NCBI RefSeq assembly: GCF_000306785.1
Contig: NC_017955.1
Coordinates: 3,348,001 to 3,412,000, forward strand
DNA length: 64,000 nucleotides
Reading direction: 5' to 3'
Source: Modestobacter italicus
Lineage (GTDB): Bacteria > Actinomycetota > Actinomycetes > Mycobacteriales > Geodermatophilaceae
In this document: piece after piece, positions 1-8,086 of the stretch
Numbering within the stretch: position 1 is the first letter of the stretch
How the letters are laid out: every line of letters starts with the position of its first letter
Notes under the pieces: model-generated
Told to the model about the DNA's origin: nothing
The model's input: only the letters and a program-made list of their open reading frames with translations
Database searches by the model: none
Translations under genes and position numbers: made by a program

Positions 1-54
1 GCGGGCCACGCCGGGGCGGATCAGGCCGGGGCGGATCAGGCCGGGGCGGGTCAC
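1..54 (-). CDS. 5' end of a probable phosphatidylinositol mannoside acyltransferase (partial)
   Basis: Only the first 18 codons lie in the window. A GTG at position 54 overlaps the TGA of pgsA in a GTGA junction, the same coupling used by many gene pairs here. The visible peptide repeats the five-residue unit RPGLI, because a 15-bp unit is tandemly repeated at about 13-57. In mycobacteria the gene after pgsA1 is the PIM acyltransferase PatA, so the identity is inferred from gene order alone; no catalytic motif is visible. The start could lie further downstream. Confidence 0.4.
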   Translation of the reverse strand, partial: MTRPGLIRPGLIRPGVAR

Positions 55-719
55 GTCGGTGGCGGGCCGGCGGGCTCGTCGGCGTGGTCCGGCCGGCTCC
101 CGGAGCCCGGCAGGCGCATACCCCGAGACTGGCTCCGGACGGCGGCGAAGCGCTGCCCGACGGTGACGGCGCTGCCCGCCAGCAGCAGCCACAGGCAGAC
201 GTGCAGCGCGTAGGGGATGCCGAGCCCGGTGAACCCGGTGCCGACCAGCACCAGGATCAGCCGCTCGGTGCGCTCGACGATGCCGACCTCGACCCGCAGC
301 CCCATGCCCTCGGCGCGCGCCTTGACGTAGGAGGTGAGCACGCCCAGCACCAGGCAGACCAGCGACAGCCCGACGATGAGCCGGTTGTCGCCGTCCCCGC
401 TGTACCACCAGACCAGCCCGGCGAAGATGGCCGCGTCCGCCGCCCGGTCGCCGGTGGAGTCCAGCACGGCGCCGAACACCGAGCCGCCGCCGCGGGCCCG
501 GGCCAGCGCGCCGTCGAGCATGTCGAGCAGGACGAAGACGGTCACCGCGAACGCACCCCAGAACAGCGCGCCGTTGCCGATGAGGAAGACCGCCGCGGCC
601 ACCGCGCCCAGGGTGCCGGTGAGGGTCACCGCGTCGGCGGTGACCCCGACCCGGACCAGCCCGCGCACCACCGGGGCCCAGAAGCGGGCGACGGCGGGGC
701 GGAGGTTGACGCCGAGCAC
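51..719 (-). CDS. pgsA: CDP-alcohol phosphatidyltransferase, probable phosphatidylinositol phosphate synthase
   Basis: Integral membrane enzyme of 222 residues that condenses a CDP-linked lipid with an alcohol phosphate. In actinobacteria the orthologue in this position makes phosphatidylinositol phosphate, the anchor for PIMs. The CDP-alcohol signature D-x2-D-G-x2-A-R-x8-G-x3-D-x3-D is complete about residues 66-91, and several hydrophobic segments surround it. The GTG start lies one base from the TAG stop of the HIT gene, so the genes are cotranscribed. The order thrS, HIT, pgsA is the mycobacterial Rv2614c-Rv2613c-Rv2612c order, which supports the PI-phosphate role over phosphatidylglycerophosphate synthase. 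Confidence 0.85.
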   Translation of the reverse strand: MLGVNLRPAVARFWAPVVRGLVRVGVTADAVTLTGTLGAVAAAVFLIGNGALFWGAFAVTVFVLLDMLDGALARARGGGSVFGAVLDSTGDRAADAAIFAGLVWWYSGDGDNRLIVGLSLVCLVLGVLTSYVKARAEGMGLRVEVGIVERTERLILVLVGTGFTGLGIPYALHVCLWLLLAGSAVTVGQRFAAVRSQSRGMRLPGSGSRPDHADEPAGPPPT

Positions 720-1325
720 CTACGCCACACCCGCCCCGGGGCCCTGCTCGGCGGCGGCGGGGGCCGGCCACCGGGCGGCCAGCAGCGACCGGGTCTCCGA
801 GAGCACCTGCGGCAGCACCCGGGTGAGCCCGACGACCGGCATGAAGTTGGTGTCCCCGCCCCAGCGCGGCACGGCGTGCTGGTGCAGGTGGTCGGCGATG
901 CCGGCCCCGGCGACCGAGCCCTGGTTCATCCCGATGTTGAACCCGTGCGCCCCGCTGACCTCGCGGACGACGCGCATCGCCGTCTGGGTGAAGGCGCCGA
1001 GCTCGGCGACCTCGGCGATCGTCAGGTCGGTGTAGTCGGGCACGTGCCGGTACGGGACCACCATGAGGTGGCCGGCGTTGTAGGGGTAGAGGTTGAGCAC
1101 GGCGAAGACCGTCTCGCCGCGGGCCACAATCAACCCCTCCTCGTCGCTCATCCGCGGGATGAGGCAGAACGGGCAGTCGTGGTCACCGGTGGGCTTGCCC
1201 TCGCCGCGGATGTAGGCCATCCGGTACGGCGTCCACAGGTGCTCGAAGACCGCCGTCGGACCGCCGTGGTCGTTGTCCACGGCGGCCGGGCGGTCGGCGG
1301 GGTCGGTGCCGGGGATCGAGCTCAT
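720..1325 (-). CDS. HIT-domain nucleotide hydrolase/phosphorylase (Ap4A phosphorylase type)
   Basis: Histidine-triad protein of 201 residues. The triad segment reads H-L-H-Q-H about residue 157, and a CPFC motif near residue 50 probably binds zinc. The orthologue between thrS and pgsA in M. tuberculosis (Rv2613c) is an Ap4A phosphorylase, so cleavage of diadenosine polyphosphates is the likely activity. Ap4A is a by-product of aminoacyl-tRNA synthetases, which fits the neighbour: the ATG at 1325 overlaps the thrS stop in an ATGA junction. The start was chosen for that overlap, since the open frame extends upstream antisense-free only as a shadow of thrS. Confidence 0.85.
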   Translation of the reverse strand: MSSIPGTDPADRPAAVDNDHGGPTAVFEHLWTPYRMAYIRGEGKPTGDHDCPFCLIPRMSDEEGLIVARGETVFAVLNLYPYNAGHLMVVPYRHVPDYTDLTIAEVAELGAFTQTAMRVVREVSGAHGFNIGMNQGSVAGAGIADHLHQHAVPRWGGDTNFMPVVGLTRVLPQVLSETRSLLAARWPAPAAAEQGPGAGVA

Positions 1326-3358
1326 CCGACGGTGGCCCCCGCGGCCGGGGTGCCGGCGGTCGGGTCGGCGTTGTGCCGGGCGGCGACCCAGTCGGCGACC
1401 TGCGCCACCGCCTCGGCGATCGGGACGCCGTTGCGCTGCGAGCCGTCGCGGTAGCGGAAGGACACCGCACCGGCCTCGGCGTCGGTCGCCCCGGCGATGA
1501 GCACGAAGGGCACCTTCTGCTTGCTGGCGGTGCGGATCTTCTTCTGCATCCGGTCGTCGGAGTCGTCGATCTCCACCCGGATGCCCTTCTCCCGCAGCAG
1601 CAGCGCGACGTCGGTCAGGTACGGCACCTGCTCGTCGGTGATCGGGATGCCGACCACCTGGACCGGGGCGAGCCAGGCCGGGAAGGCGCCGGCGTAGTGC
1701 TCGGTGAGCACCCCGAAGAACCGCTCGATCGACCCGAACTTGGCCGAGTGGATCATCACCGGCTGCTGCCGGGTGCCGTCGGCGGCGCTGAACTCCAGCG
1801 CGAAGCGGGCCGGCTGGTTGAAGTCGTACTGGATGGTCGACATCTGCCAGGTGCGGCCGATGGCGTCCCGGGCCTGCACGGAGATCTTCGGGCCGTAGAA
1901 CGCCGCACCACCAGGGTCGGGCACGAGCTCGAGCCCGGTCTCCCGCGCCGCGTCCTCGAGCACCGAGGTGGCCAGCGCCCACTCCTCCTCGGAGCCGATG
2001 AACTTGTCGGACTCCCCGCGGGTGGACAGCTCCAGGTAGTAGTCGTCCAGGCCGAAGTCGCTGAGCAGGCCGAGCACGAAGGCCAGCAGGTGGCGGATCT
2101 CCCCGGGCGCCTGCTCGGGGGTGACGTAGCTGTGCGAGTCGTCCTGGGTGAGACCGCGCACCCGGGTCAGGCCGTGCACCACGCCGGACTTCTCGTACCG
2201 GTAGACCGAGCCGAACTCGAAGAAGCGCAGCGGCAGCTCCCGGTAGGACCGCCCGCGTGACCGGAAGACCAGGTTGTGCATCGGGCAGTTCATGGCCTTG
2301 AGGTAGTACTCCGCGTTCTCCAGCTCCATCGGCGGGAACATGGTGTCGGCGTAGTACGGCAGGTGGCCCGAGGTCTCGAACAGCTGCGCCTTGCTGATGT
2401 GCGGGGTGCCGACGTAGTCGAAGCCCTCCTCGATGTGCCGGCGGCGGACGTAGTCCTCCATCTCGCGCTTGACCACCCCGCCCTTGGGGTGGAAGACCGC
2501 CAGGCCGGAGCCGATCTCGTCCGGGAAGCTGAACAGGTCCAGCTCCGCGCCGAGCCGCCGGTGGTCGCGCCGCTCGGCCTCGGCCTGCTGCTCCTGGTAC
2601 GCCTTGAGCGCGTCCTTGCTCTCCCACGCGGTGCCGTAGACCCGCTGCAGCTGGGGGTTCTTCTCGCTGCCCCGCCAGTAGGCGGCGGCGCTGCGGGTGA
2701 GCGCGAACGCCGGGATGCCCGAGGTGCGCGGCAGGTGCGGGCCCCGGCACAGGTCGGTCCAGACCACGTCGCCGGACCGGGCGTCGACGTTGTCGTACAT
2801 GGTCAGCTGCGCGCCGCCCACCTCGACGTCGGCGCCCTCGGCGGCCTCGCCCGCGCCGCCCTTGAGCCCGATCAGCTCGAGCTTGAACGGCTCGTGGGCC
2901 AGCTCGGTGCGCGCCTCGTCGTCGCTGATCTCCCGGCGGCGGAAGTGCTGGCCGGCCCGGACGATCTCGGTCATCTTCTTCTCGAGGGCGACGAGGTCCT
3001 CGGGGGTGAACGGCCGCTCGGGGTCGAAGTCGTAGTAGAAGCCGTTCTCCACCGGCGGGCCGATGCCCAGCCGGGTGCCCGGGAAGAGGTCCTGCACCGC
3101 CTGGGCGAGCACGTGCGCGGCGGAGTGCCGGATGACCGCGCGCCCGTCGGCGCTGACCGCGGGGACCGGCTCCACCTCGGCGTCGGCGTCCGGGGTCCAG
3201 GCGAGGTCCTTGAGCTCCCCGGAGGCCACCTCGCGGACGACGACCGCGCCGTCGGGGCCCTTGAGCGGCACCCCGGCGTCCTTGAGCGCCTGCACGGCCG
3301 TCGTCCCGGCCGGCACCCGGACGGGGGCGGCGACGGAGGGCGAGGGCGGGGTCGACAC
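1322..3358 (-). CDS. thrS: Threonyl-tRNA synthetase
   Basis: Class II aminoacyl-tRNA synthetase of 678 residues that charges tRNA-Thr. An N-terminal TGS domain (about 12-65) is followed by the editing domain with HSAAH at 78-82, then the catalytic core. The core holds the zinc-binding Cys in MNCPMHN and motif 2 around [12 protein letters not shown]-terminal anticodon-binding domain ends in [15 protein letters not shown]. The GTG at 3358 was chosen because AGGAG lies 8 bases upstream and the next codons read STPPSPS; codons further upstream are arginine-rich and run through the probable leader. No T-box is visible, as expected for this phylum outside some ileS and thrS leaders. Confidence 0.97.
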   Translation of the reverse strand: MSTPPSPSVAAPVRVPAGTTAVQALKDAGVPLKGPDGAVVVREVASGELKDLAWTPDADAEVEPVPAVSADGRAVIRHSAAHVLAQAVQDLFPGTRLGIGPPVENGFYYDFDPERPFTPEDLVALEKKMTEIVRAGQHFRRREISDDEARTELAHEPFKLELIGLKGGAGEAAEGADVEVGGAQLTMYDNVDARSGDVVWTDLCRGPHLPRTSGIPAFALTRSAAAYWRGSEKNPQLQRVYGTAWESKDALKAYQEQQAEAERRDHRRLGAELDLFSFPDEIGSGLAVFHPKGGVVKREMEDYVRRRHIEEGFDYVGTPHISKAQLFETSGHLPYYADTMFPPMELENAEYYLKAMNCPMHNLVFRSRGRSYRELPLRFFEFGSVYRYEKSGVVHGLTRVRGLTQDDSHSYVTPEQAPGEIRHLLAFVLGLLSDFGLDDYYLELSTRGESDKFIGSEEEWALATSVLEDAARETGLELVPDPGGAAFYGPKISVQARDAIGRTWQMSTIQYDFNQPARFALEFSAADGTRQQPVMIHSAKFGSIERFFGVLTEHYAGAFPAWLAPVQVVGIPITDEQVPYLTDVALLLREKGIRVEIDDSDDRMQKKIRTASKQKVPFVLIAGATDAEAGAVSFRYRDGSQRNGVPIAEAVAQVADWVAARHNADPTAGTPAAGATVG

Positions 3359-3484
3359 GGTGGGCTCCTGGGGATGGGTCGGGCGATCGGGCAGCGACCG
3401 GCCGGGCGGCCGGGACACCGAGACTAGTGCGCGGGCCGGGTCCGCCTGGAGCGACTTCTCGACCGGGTCGGTCTCCGGCCCGTT

Positions 3485-3506
3485 CCTCCCGCGGCGTGGC
3501 GGGAGG
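3485..3506 (-). terminator. Perfect 8-bp hairpin between the MOSC gene and thrS
   Basis: Arms CCTCCCGC (3485-3492) and GCGGGAGG (3499-3506) flank a six-base loop, 8 bases after the MOSC stop and about 125 bases before thrS. There is no T-run, so it may be a GC-type terminator or a folded part of the thrS leader. Confidence 0.5.
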
Positions 3507-3513
3507 GCGGCGG

Positions 3514-4083
3514 TCAGTCCAGCAGGGCGACGGCGTCGCCGTCGGCGACCCGCCCGGGGGTGCGGACCTCCGCGTACACGCCGAGGCAGTGCTTGGGCGT
3601 GCGGACGACGTCGAGCACGGCCTCCCCCACCTTCAGCCGGCGGCCGACCCACGCCCGCTCGTCCTGGCCGGGGGTCAGCTGCAGCAGCAGGTTTGCCCGC
3701 GGGTCGTCGGCCGAGCAGCCCTCGGGCACCTCGCCGGCGGCGGCCCGGTCGACCGCGCCGCGGGAGACCAGGTGCACCGCCGCCGCGCCGGTCTGCGGGC
3801 CGTCGGCGGAGCGCACCAGCCGCACCGGGCGGCCGAGCACCTCGGTGAGGGTGAGGGTGTCCGCCTCGTCGTCGCCGGTGGCGACCACCTGGGCCAGCTG
3901 GGGCGTGGTCTTCACCGTGACCCGCTCCCCGGTGCCGGCGTCGACCACCGACCAGGCCCGGTCGCCGCGCAGCCCGGCGGTGTCCACCTCGGCCGCGGGC
4001 ACCGTCCGGCCGGCGAGGGACTTCACCGGGTAGACCGAGATCGAGGCCACCTGCCCCACGACCACATCTCCGCGCTCGCTCAC
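3514..4083 (-). CDS. MOSC domain protein
   Basis: Protein of 189 residues with the MOSC N-terminal beta-barrel start ([12 protein letters not shown]) and a C-terminal half typical of molybdenum cofactor sulfurase and YiiM/YcbX-like proteins, ending HCLGVYAEV before the last strand. The conserved Cys in PKHCLG near residue 168 is the usual sulfur or pterin contact. Family members bind or sulfurate molybdenum cofactor or act on N-hydroxylated compounds; the partner is not evident here. GTG at 4083 follows the HNH gene by 26 bases. The start was selected from the MOSC domain boundary. Confidence 0.8.
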   Translation of the reverse strand: MSERGDVVVGQVASISVYPVKSLAGRTVPAAEVDTAGLRGDRAWSVVDAGTGERVTVKTTPQLAQVVATGDDEADTLTLTEVLGRPVRLVRSADGPQTGAAAVHLVSRGAVDRAAAGEVPEGCSADDPRANLLLQLTPGQDERAWVGRRLKVGEAVLDVVRTPKHCLGVYAEVRTPGRVADGDAVALLD

Positions 4084-4109
4084 CCCCGCGACGCTACGCG
4101 GGGCCGCGG

Positions 4110-4505
4110 TCAGCCGACCGCGCGCGGATCGGGGCCGCCGCCCCGGCGGCGCAACCGGCGCAGCTGCGCGTCCAGGTAGGGGCGCGCCCGGCGCTGCCCG
4201 CCCCGCTCGGCGATCGCGGTGGCCAGCGTGGTCAGCACCGCGGTCAGCCGGGCCTCGTCGGGGTGCCAGCCGCGGCGGTCGCACTCCTCCAGCCACTCGA
4301 CCGGCGCGGTGTGCCCGCGCTCGGAGTTGCAGCGCCGGCAGGCGGCGACCTCGTTCTCCAGCCAGGACGGTCCGCCCTTGACCCGCGGGACGACGTGCTC
4401 GGTGCTGGGGGCCACCTGGTCGGAGAACGTCCGGCCGCACCAGATGCAGGTGGGGCCGTCCCGCTCCACGGCGGCCAGCAGGCGAGCGGCCCGGTCCAGT
4501 GCCAT
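4110..4505 (-). CDS. Small HNH endonuclease
   Basis: Protein of 131 residues with a zinc-stapled HNH module: CIWC near residue 20, the catalytic strand EHVVPRVKGG, then N and a CRRCN pair. This matches free-standing HNH nucleases of the McrA-like type that are common single genes in actinobacteria. The C-terminal third is arginine-rich and has no recognisable domain. It is followed closely by the MOSC gene and preceded by a tRNA-Val and its terminator. Target and role are unknown; nothing nearby suggests a restriction or phage system. Confidence 0.75.
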   Translation of the reverse strand: MALDRAARLLAAVERDGPTCIWCGRTFSDQVAPSTEHVVPRVKGGPSWLENEVAACRRCNSERGHTAPVEWLEECDRRGWHPDEARLTAVLTTLATAIAERGGQRRARPYLDAQLRRLRRRGGGPDPRAVG

Positions 4506-4552
4506 CGCCGTCCATGGTGCGCCCGGGCGGGCGCCCGCGCCCGGGGACGACG

Positions 4553-4581
4553 AAGGCCCCAGGTCCAGGACCTGGGGCCTT
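4553..4581 (-). terminator. Terminator of the tRNA-Val(CAC) gene
   Basis: Two perfect 14-base arms (AAGGCCCCAGGTCC and its complement) centred on a single A form a very strong hairpin 9 bases past the tRNA 3' end. A similar AAGGCCCC hairpin follows the other tRNA-Val at 7755-7784. Confidence 0.8.
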
Positions 4582-4590
4582 CCCCTCCGG

Positions 4591-4662
4591 TGGGCGATAC
4601 TGGGATCGAACCAGTGACCTCTTCGGTGTGAACGAAGCGCTCTACCGCTGAGCCAATCGCCC
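4591..4662 (-). tRNA. tRNA-Val (CAC)
   Basis: A 72-base cloverleaf with acceptor GGGCGAT/ATCGCCC, anticodon stem CTTCG/CGAAG and loop TTCACAC, giving anticodon CAC for GUG. The discriminator is A and CCA is not encoded. The T-arm GGTTCGATCC is canonical. The tRNA-Val(GAC) at 7679 differs mainly in the D-arm and anticodon stem. Confidence 0.95.
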
Positions 4663-4688
4663 GGAGTGGTGATGAGTCTGCCAGATGC

Positions 4689-5003
4689 TCAGTGCCACAG
4701 CGGCACCCACCCCGGCACCCAGTGCGGCACGCCCGTGACGTGCAGCGTCACCAGCAGGACCGCGTAGACGAACGCCGCGGTCAGCACCGCGACGCCGAGG
4801 CGCACCAGCACCGACTGCCGGCCCAGCCACTCGGTCCAGCCGGCCACCTTCCGGCGGGTGTACTCCAGCAGCCGCTCGGCCCAGGCGAACTCGGTGGCCA
4901 GCACGAACAGGCCGGCGATGACGGTCAGCCAGCCGGGCCCGGGCAGCGGGATGGTGACGATCCCGAAGGCGACGACCACCGCGCCGACCACACCCACGAG
5001 CAC
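4689..5003 (-). CDS. PGPGW (TIGR02611-type) transmembrane protein, start uncertain
   Basis: Small membrane protein with two hydrophobic hairpins and the LPGPGWL turn that defines the PGPGW family. The function of the family is unknown. From the first standard start (GTG at 5003) it has 104 residues, but the same frame stays open upstream to 5150 and encodes a charged stretch ending WRRRIAG...APYRVL that resembles the usual N terminus. No ATG, GTG or TTG occurs in that stretch. A CTG at 5150 overlaps the TGA of the anti-sigma gene as CTGA, so a 153-residue product from a CTG start is possible. Confidence 0.7.
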   Translation of the reverse strand: MLVGVVGAVVVAFGIVTIPLPGPGWLTVIAGLFVLATEFAWAERLLEYTRRKVAGWTEWLGRQSVLVRLGVAVLTAAFVYAVLLVTLHVTGVPHWVPGWVPLWH

Positions 5004-5146
5004 GCGGTAGGGGGCGTCCAGGCTGCGCCGGCCTGCGATGCGCCGGCGCCACCCGTAGTCGGCGACCCGCTCGCGGAGGCTGCGCGACTCCTCGGCGCCC
5101 GCGACGGGGACCTCCCCACCGGGCGCCGAGACGGTGTGTTGTCCGT

Positions 5147-6067
5147 TCAGCTGGCCACCTGCCCTCGACCGACGATGTCCGTCGGCGACGACGGAGCCTC
5201 CCGACCGGGCTCGATGCTGATCGCGTACTCCGAGTAGTCGTCCAGCCCGGTCGCCGTCGAGCCTACGGTCCGCAGGTCAGTCTGGGGAGTGACCACGTCG
5301 AACGTGCCCAACGCCTCAGGGACGCCGTCCTGCAGACCCCAGACGACGTAGGTGCTGTCGTGGCTGTCGTTGACCGACAGCGTCCGGGAGACGACCTGCA
5401 CCTGGTCCTCCCGGGCGACCACGGTGGCCACCGGGGCGCCGTCGGCGAGGACCGGCGCGATCGTCGCCCGACCCGCGGTCAGCAGGTCGTCGAGCACCGC
5501 CGACTGCTCCGCCGCCGTCGCCTGCGCGGCGTCCCGGTCGCTGGTCAGCGCGACGTTCCACGCACCCAGCGACAGGACGGCGGCGACGGCGGCCGCCACC
5601 AGGGCGGTGGGGAGCACCCGCCGCCAGGCCGGGCGCGGGTCGACGGGGCGCACCGGCAGCGGCGCGCGGAGGTTGCCGAAGCGGCTGGGCTCCAGCCCTT
5701 GCACCGAGCGGGCGGCCGCCGGGTGCGAGGGCGCCGACCGCGGGGGGTCAGCCGGGATCGGCGGCACGGCAGCCGGCGGGCCCGGCCGCTCGGCGTGCGG
5801 GCGCGTCTGCGGGAGCTGCTCGGTCTCCTCCACGGCGGCCCGCAGCCGCTCCCGCAGGCCCTCCGACGGCTCGGCCTGCGGCAGGTCACCGGCCATCGCG
5901 GCCATCACCTCGGCGGTCTCGGCGACCGTCCGGGCGCAGCGGTCGCAGCCGGTGAGGTGTGCGGCGAAGACGGACTCGTCCTCCGGCTCCAGCGCGTGCA
6001 GCGCCCAGCCGACGGCGAGCTCGTCCCATCGCTGGTGGTCGTCCCCGTGCCTGCCCACGTCGCTCAC
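5147..6067 (-). CDS. Zinc-binding anti-sigma factor (RskA type)
   Basis: Membrane anti-sigma factor of 306 residues that should sequester the ECF sigma factor encoded just upstream. The N-terminal ZAS motif is intact, H37-x3-C41-x2-C44. A proline-rich linker leads to one transmembrane helix about residues 170-193 and a C-terminal extracytoplasmic domain of the RskA type (YVVWGLQDGVPEALGTF). The GTG at 6067 overlaps the sigma factor stop as GTGA, so the pair is translationally coupled. By analogy with SigK/RskA, regulated proteolysis of the outer domain would release the sigma factor. Confidence 0.9.
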   Translation of the reverse strand: MSDVGRHGDDHQRWDELAVGWALHALEPEDESVFAAHLTGCDRCARTVAETAEVMAAMAGDLPQAEPSEGLRERLRAAVEETEQLPQTRPHAERPGPPAAVPPIPADPPRSAPSHPAAARSVQGLEPSRFGNLRAPLPVRPVDPRPAWRRVLPTALVAAAVAAVLSLGAWNVALTSDRDAAQATAAEQSAVLDDLLTAGRATIAPVLADGAPVATVVAREDQVQVVSRTLSVNDSHDSTYVVWGLQDGVPEALGTFDVVTPQTDLRTVGSTATGLDDYSEYAISIEPGREAPSSPTDIVGRGQVAS

Positions 6068-6690
6068 CGGGAGCTCCCGTCGACCGGCGCCTGCCCGGGC
6101 AGACCGGTGCCCAGGGTGTCCTTGAGCCGCCGCATGCCCGCCAGCATGCGCGTCTTGACGGTGCCCAGGGGCGTGTCGGTGAGCGCCGCCACCTCGCGCT
6201 GGGTGTAGCCGCCGTAGTAGGCGAGCGTGAGCGCCTCCCGCTGCGGCGCCGGGAGCTCGTGCAGCGCCGTCCGCACCCGGTCGGCGACGATGCGCTGCCA
6301 GGCGGCGTCCTCGACGTCGGTGGTCTGGGTGGGCGCGGCGAGGACCAGGTCGTCCTCGGCCCGGGAGCGGCGCCGCCGGTGCGACTCCTCGCGGCGCACG
6401 GCGTCGACCGCCTTGTGGTGGACCATCGCCAGCAGCCACGAGGCCACGCTGCCGCGGGTCCCGTCGAAGGAGCCCGGGTCCCGCCAGATGGTGAGGAACA
6501 CCTCCTGCAGCACGTCCTCGGCGAGCACGTCGTCGCCCAGCACCCGGCGGGCGAGGGCGAAGGCGGGCCGGCGGAACCGCTGGTAGAGGTCGTCGACGGC
6601 ACCCCGGTCACCGGCGGCGACCCGCCGGACCAGTTCGAGGTCGGCTGCGCCGTCCTCCTGGCTGCGGGGTGGTCGGCTCACGAGGCCCAT
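6064..6690 (-). CDS. ECF-family RNA polymerase sigma factor (SigK-like)
   Basis: Extracytoplasmic-function sigma factor of 208 residues. Region 2 covers about 26-90 (DLYQRFRRPAFALARR to WLLAMVHHKAVDAVRR), and region 4 covers about 140-195 with the helix-turn-helix GGYTQREVAALTDTPLG. The acidic linker DDLVLAAP lies between. It directs polymerase to promoters kept silent by the downstream anti-sigma factor. ATG at 6690 gives the normal family length; a GTG six bases upstream is also possible. The gene diverges from the SsgA-like gene, and the shared 165-bp spacer holds three 9-bp direct repeats. Confidence 0.93.
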   Translation of the reverse strand: MGLVSRPPRSQEDGAADLELVRRVAAGDRGAVDDLYQRFRRPAFALARRVLGDDVLAEDVLQEVFLTIWRDPGSFDGTRGSVASWLLAMVHHKAVDAVRREESHRRRRSRAEDDLVLAAPTQTTDVEDAAWQRIVADRVRTALHELPAPQREALTLAYYGGYTQREVAALTDTPLGTVKTRMLAGMRRLKDTLGTGLPGQAPVDGSSR

Positions 6691-6773
6691 GGTCACATGC
6701 GGTGTTCGCGCTGTGGGGGCCCTCCGGTTCAGCGCGTCCACAGGTACCCCCCGACCGGTGGGACGGGCGCCGC

Positions 6774-6800
6774 CTCGTGGGACTCGTGGGACTCGTGGGG
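6774..6800. repeat. Three 9-bp direct repeats between the sigma factor and SsgA genes
   Basis: CTCGTGGGA, CTCGTGGGA and CTCGTGGGG lie head to tail in the divergent spacer, about 85 bp before the sigma factor start and 55 bp before the SsgA-like start. They could be a regulator array or a simple slippage product. Confidence 0.6.
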
Positions 6801-6855
6801 CGCGACACGCCGAGACCATGCGTGACCTTGAGGCTTTTTGGGTCGTTACCAGGGC

Positions 6856-7338
6856 ATGGCGCGTTCTTCGAGGTCTGGCTGCACCGCACGTACCACCTTC
6901 CACCTGGTCGGTCCCCAGTCGTGGACGGCGGTCCCGGCTGCCCTGGTCTACGACAGCAGCGACCCGTTCGCGGTGCGGGTGCGCTTCGGCGACGGCGCGA
7001 CCGACGACGTCGAGCCGGCGCTCTACGACGACCCGGACGACGACGGCGGCGTCGAGTGGCTGCTGAGCCGCGACCTGCTGCGCGCCGGGCTGACCGGCCC
7101 GGTGGGCGAGGGCGACGTCCGGCTGTGGCCGGCCCGCGGCGGGCTGGACGTGCTGTTCCTGCAGCTGCGCGCACCGTCGGGCGAGGCGATGTTCGAGCTG
7201 TCCGGTGCCGTGGTCGGTGACTTCCTGCGCGAGACAGAGCTGCTCGTGCCGGCCGGTGGCGAGAGCGACCTGCTCCGGGTCGACGAGGAGCTGTCTGCGC
7301 TGCTGCGCGGCGGCACGGACAACCCGACGGGGCGCTGA
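6856..7338 (+). CDS. SsgA-family sporulation/cell division regulator
   Basis: Protein of 160 residues belonging to the SsgA-like (SALP) family found only in morphologically complex actinobacteria, where members position septa and guide cell-wall remodelling. The core reads AALVYDSSDPFAVRVRF, then DVRLWPARG, then FLRETELLVPAG near the C terminus, matching the family beta-barrel pattern. ATG at 6856 is preferred to an upstream TTG at 6838. Location beside an ECF sigma factor suggests, but does not prove, coregulation. Which SALP subgroup it belongs to cannot be decided by eye. Confidence 0.85.
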   Translation: MARSSRSGCTARTTFHLVGPQSWTAVPAALVYDSSDPFAVRVRFGDGATDDVEPALYDDPDDDGGVEWLLSRDLLRAGLTGPVGEGDVRLWPARGGLDVLFLQLRAPSGEAMFELSGAVVGDFLRETELLVPAGGESDLLRVDEELSALLRGGTDNPTGR

Positions 7339-7380
7339 CCTGCGGGGACACCCTCCGGGACACCCGGGGGGACCCCCCTG

Positions 7381-7410
7381 TTCAACCCCCTGGACCGGGT
7401 CGGTTAGAGT
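7381..7410 (+). promoter_or_regulatory. Candidate promoter of the Gly-Cys-Val tRNA cluster
   Basis: TAGAGT at 7405-7410 resembles an actinobacterial -10 element and lies 30 bp before the first tRNA. TTCAAC at 7381-7386 could serve as a weak -35 with an 18-bp spacer. Confidence 0.4.
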
Positions 7411-7440
7411 TCTCCACGTAACGCGGACTTGATCCGCAGC

Positions 7441-7512
7441 GCGGACGTGGCTCAGTGGTAGAGCATCACCTTGCCAAGGTGAGGGTCGCGGGTTCGAATC
7501 CCGTCGTCCGCT
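7441..7512 (+). tRNA. tRNA-Gly (GCC)
   Basis: A 72-base cloverleaf with acceptor GCGGACG/CGTCCGC, anticodon loop TTGCCAA giving GCC, and T-loop GGTTCGAATCC. The discriminator is T, normal for glycine, and no CCA is encoded. It is the first of three tRNAs spaced by about 43 and 52 bases, presumably one transcript. Confidence 0.97.
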
Positions 7513-7555
7513 CGGAACTACCGGGCGCTGGTCGCGAGACCGGCGCCCGGCGTGC

Positions 7556-7626
7556 GGTGGAGTGGCCGAGAGGCGAGGCAACGGCCTGCAAAGCCGTCTA
7601 CACGGGTTCAAATCCCGTCTCCACCT
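7556..7626 (+). tRNA. tRNA-Cys (GCA)
   Basis: A 71-base tRNA with acceptor GGTGGAG/CTCCACC, anticodon stem ACGGC/GCCGT and loop CTGCAAA giving anticodon GCA. The discriminator T (U73) is the identity base expected for tRNA-Cys. It is second in the cluster. Confidence 0.96.
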
Positions 7627-7678
7627 CGTCCTCCTCGGAGCACGAGCGCGGAGGTGGGTCCGGTCGCGAGGCCGGGAG

Positions 7679-7750
7679 GGGCGATTGGCGCAGCGGTAGC
7701 GCGCTTCCCTGACACGGAAGAGGTCACTGGTTCGATCCCAGTATCGCCCA
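7679..7750 (+). tRNA. tRNA-Val (GAC)
   Basis: A 72-base cloverleaf with acceptor GGGCGAT/ATCGCCC, anticodon stem CTTCC/GGAAG and loop CTGACAC giving GAC. Its 3' half is identical to that of tRNA-Val(CAC) at 4591, pointing to a common ancestor. Confidence 0.97.
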
Positions 7751-7754
7751 CAGC

Positions 7755-7784
7755 AAGGCCCCGGATCGGTCGATCCGGGGCCTT
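7755..7784 (+). terminator. Terminator of the tRNA cluster
   Basis: Arms AAGGCCCCGGATC (7755-7767) and GATCCGGGGCCTT (7772-7784) pair perfectly over a four-base loop, five bases beyond the last tRNA. Confidence 0.85.
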
Positions 7785-7870
7785 CGTCGTCTGCTGGCGC
7801 AGGGCCCGCGTCGGGGATCGACAGCGGGTGCCGGCTCCGCCAGGCTGACCCCCTGCGGGAGGAGCAGCCG

Positions 7871-8086
7871 ATGGCGGCACGGTACGAGTACGCGGTGGAC
7901 GAGATCCGCGAGGGCATGATCGGCGGCAAGATGTCCGGCGACAAGCTGGAGAAGGTGCTCAACCAGCGCGCCCACGAGGGCTGGCAGCTGAAGGCGATCA
8001 CCTCCGTGGAGGTCAAGGGCCGGATGGGCCCCGGTGGCGTGGAGGGCATCCTGGTCACCTTCGAGCGCCCGGTCGGGGTCAGCTGA
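7871..8086 (+). CDS. DUF4177 domain protein
   Basis: A 71-residue cytosolic protein that fits DUF4177 over its full length: an aromatic N-terminal strand (YEYAVDEI), a helix with KLEKVLNQRAHEGWQLKAI, and a final strand EGILVTFERP. The family is of unknown function and often appears as a single small gene. GGAGGAG lies 7 bases before the ATG, so the start is firm. Its last 8 bases overlap the convergent VOC gene. Confidence 0.85.
   Translation: MAARYEYAVDEIREGMIGGKMSGDKLEKVLNQRAHEGWQLKAITSVEVKGRMGPGGVEGILVTFERPVGVS

Noticed and set aside
84..1454. Plus-strand open frame of 456 codons over pgsA and the HIT gene
   Set aside because: Antisense shadow: the minus strand carries complete CDP-alcohol transferase and HIT motifs.
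3359..3513. T-box or riboswitch before thrS
   Set aside because: No T-box sequence or specifier loop could be found; only one GC hairpin is visible.
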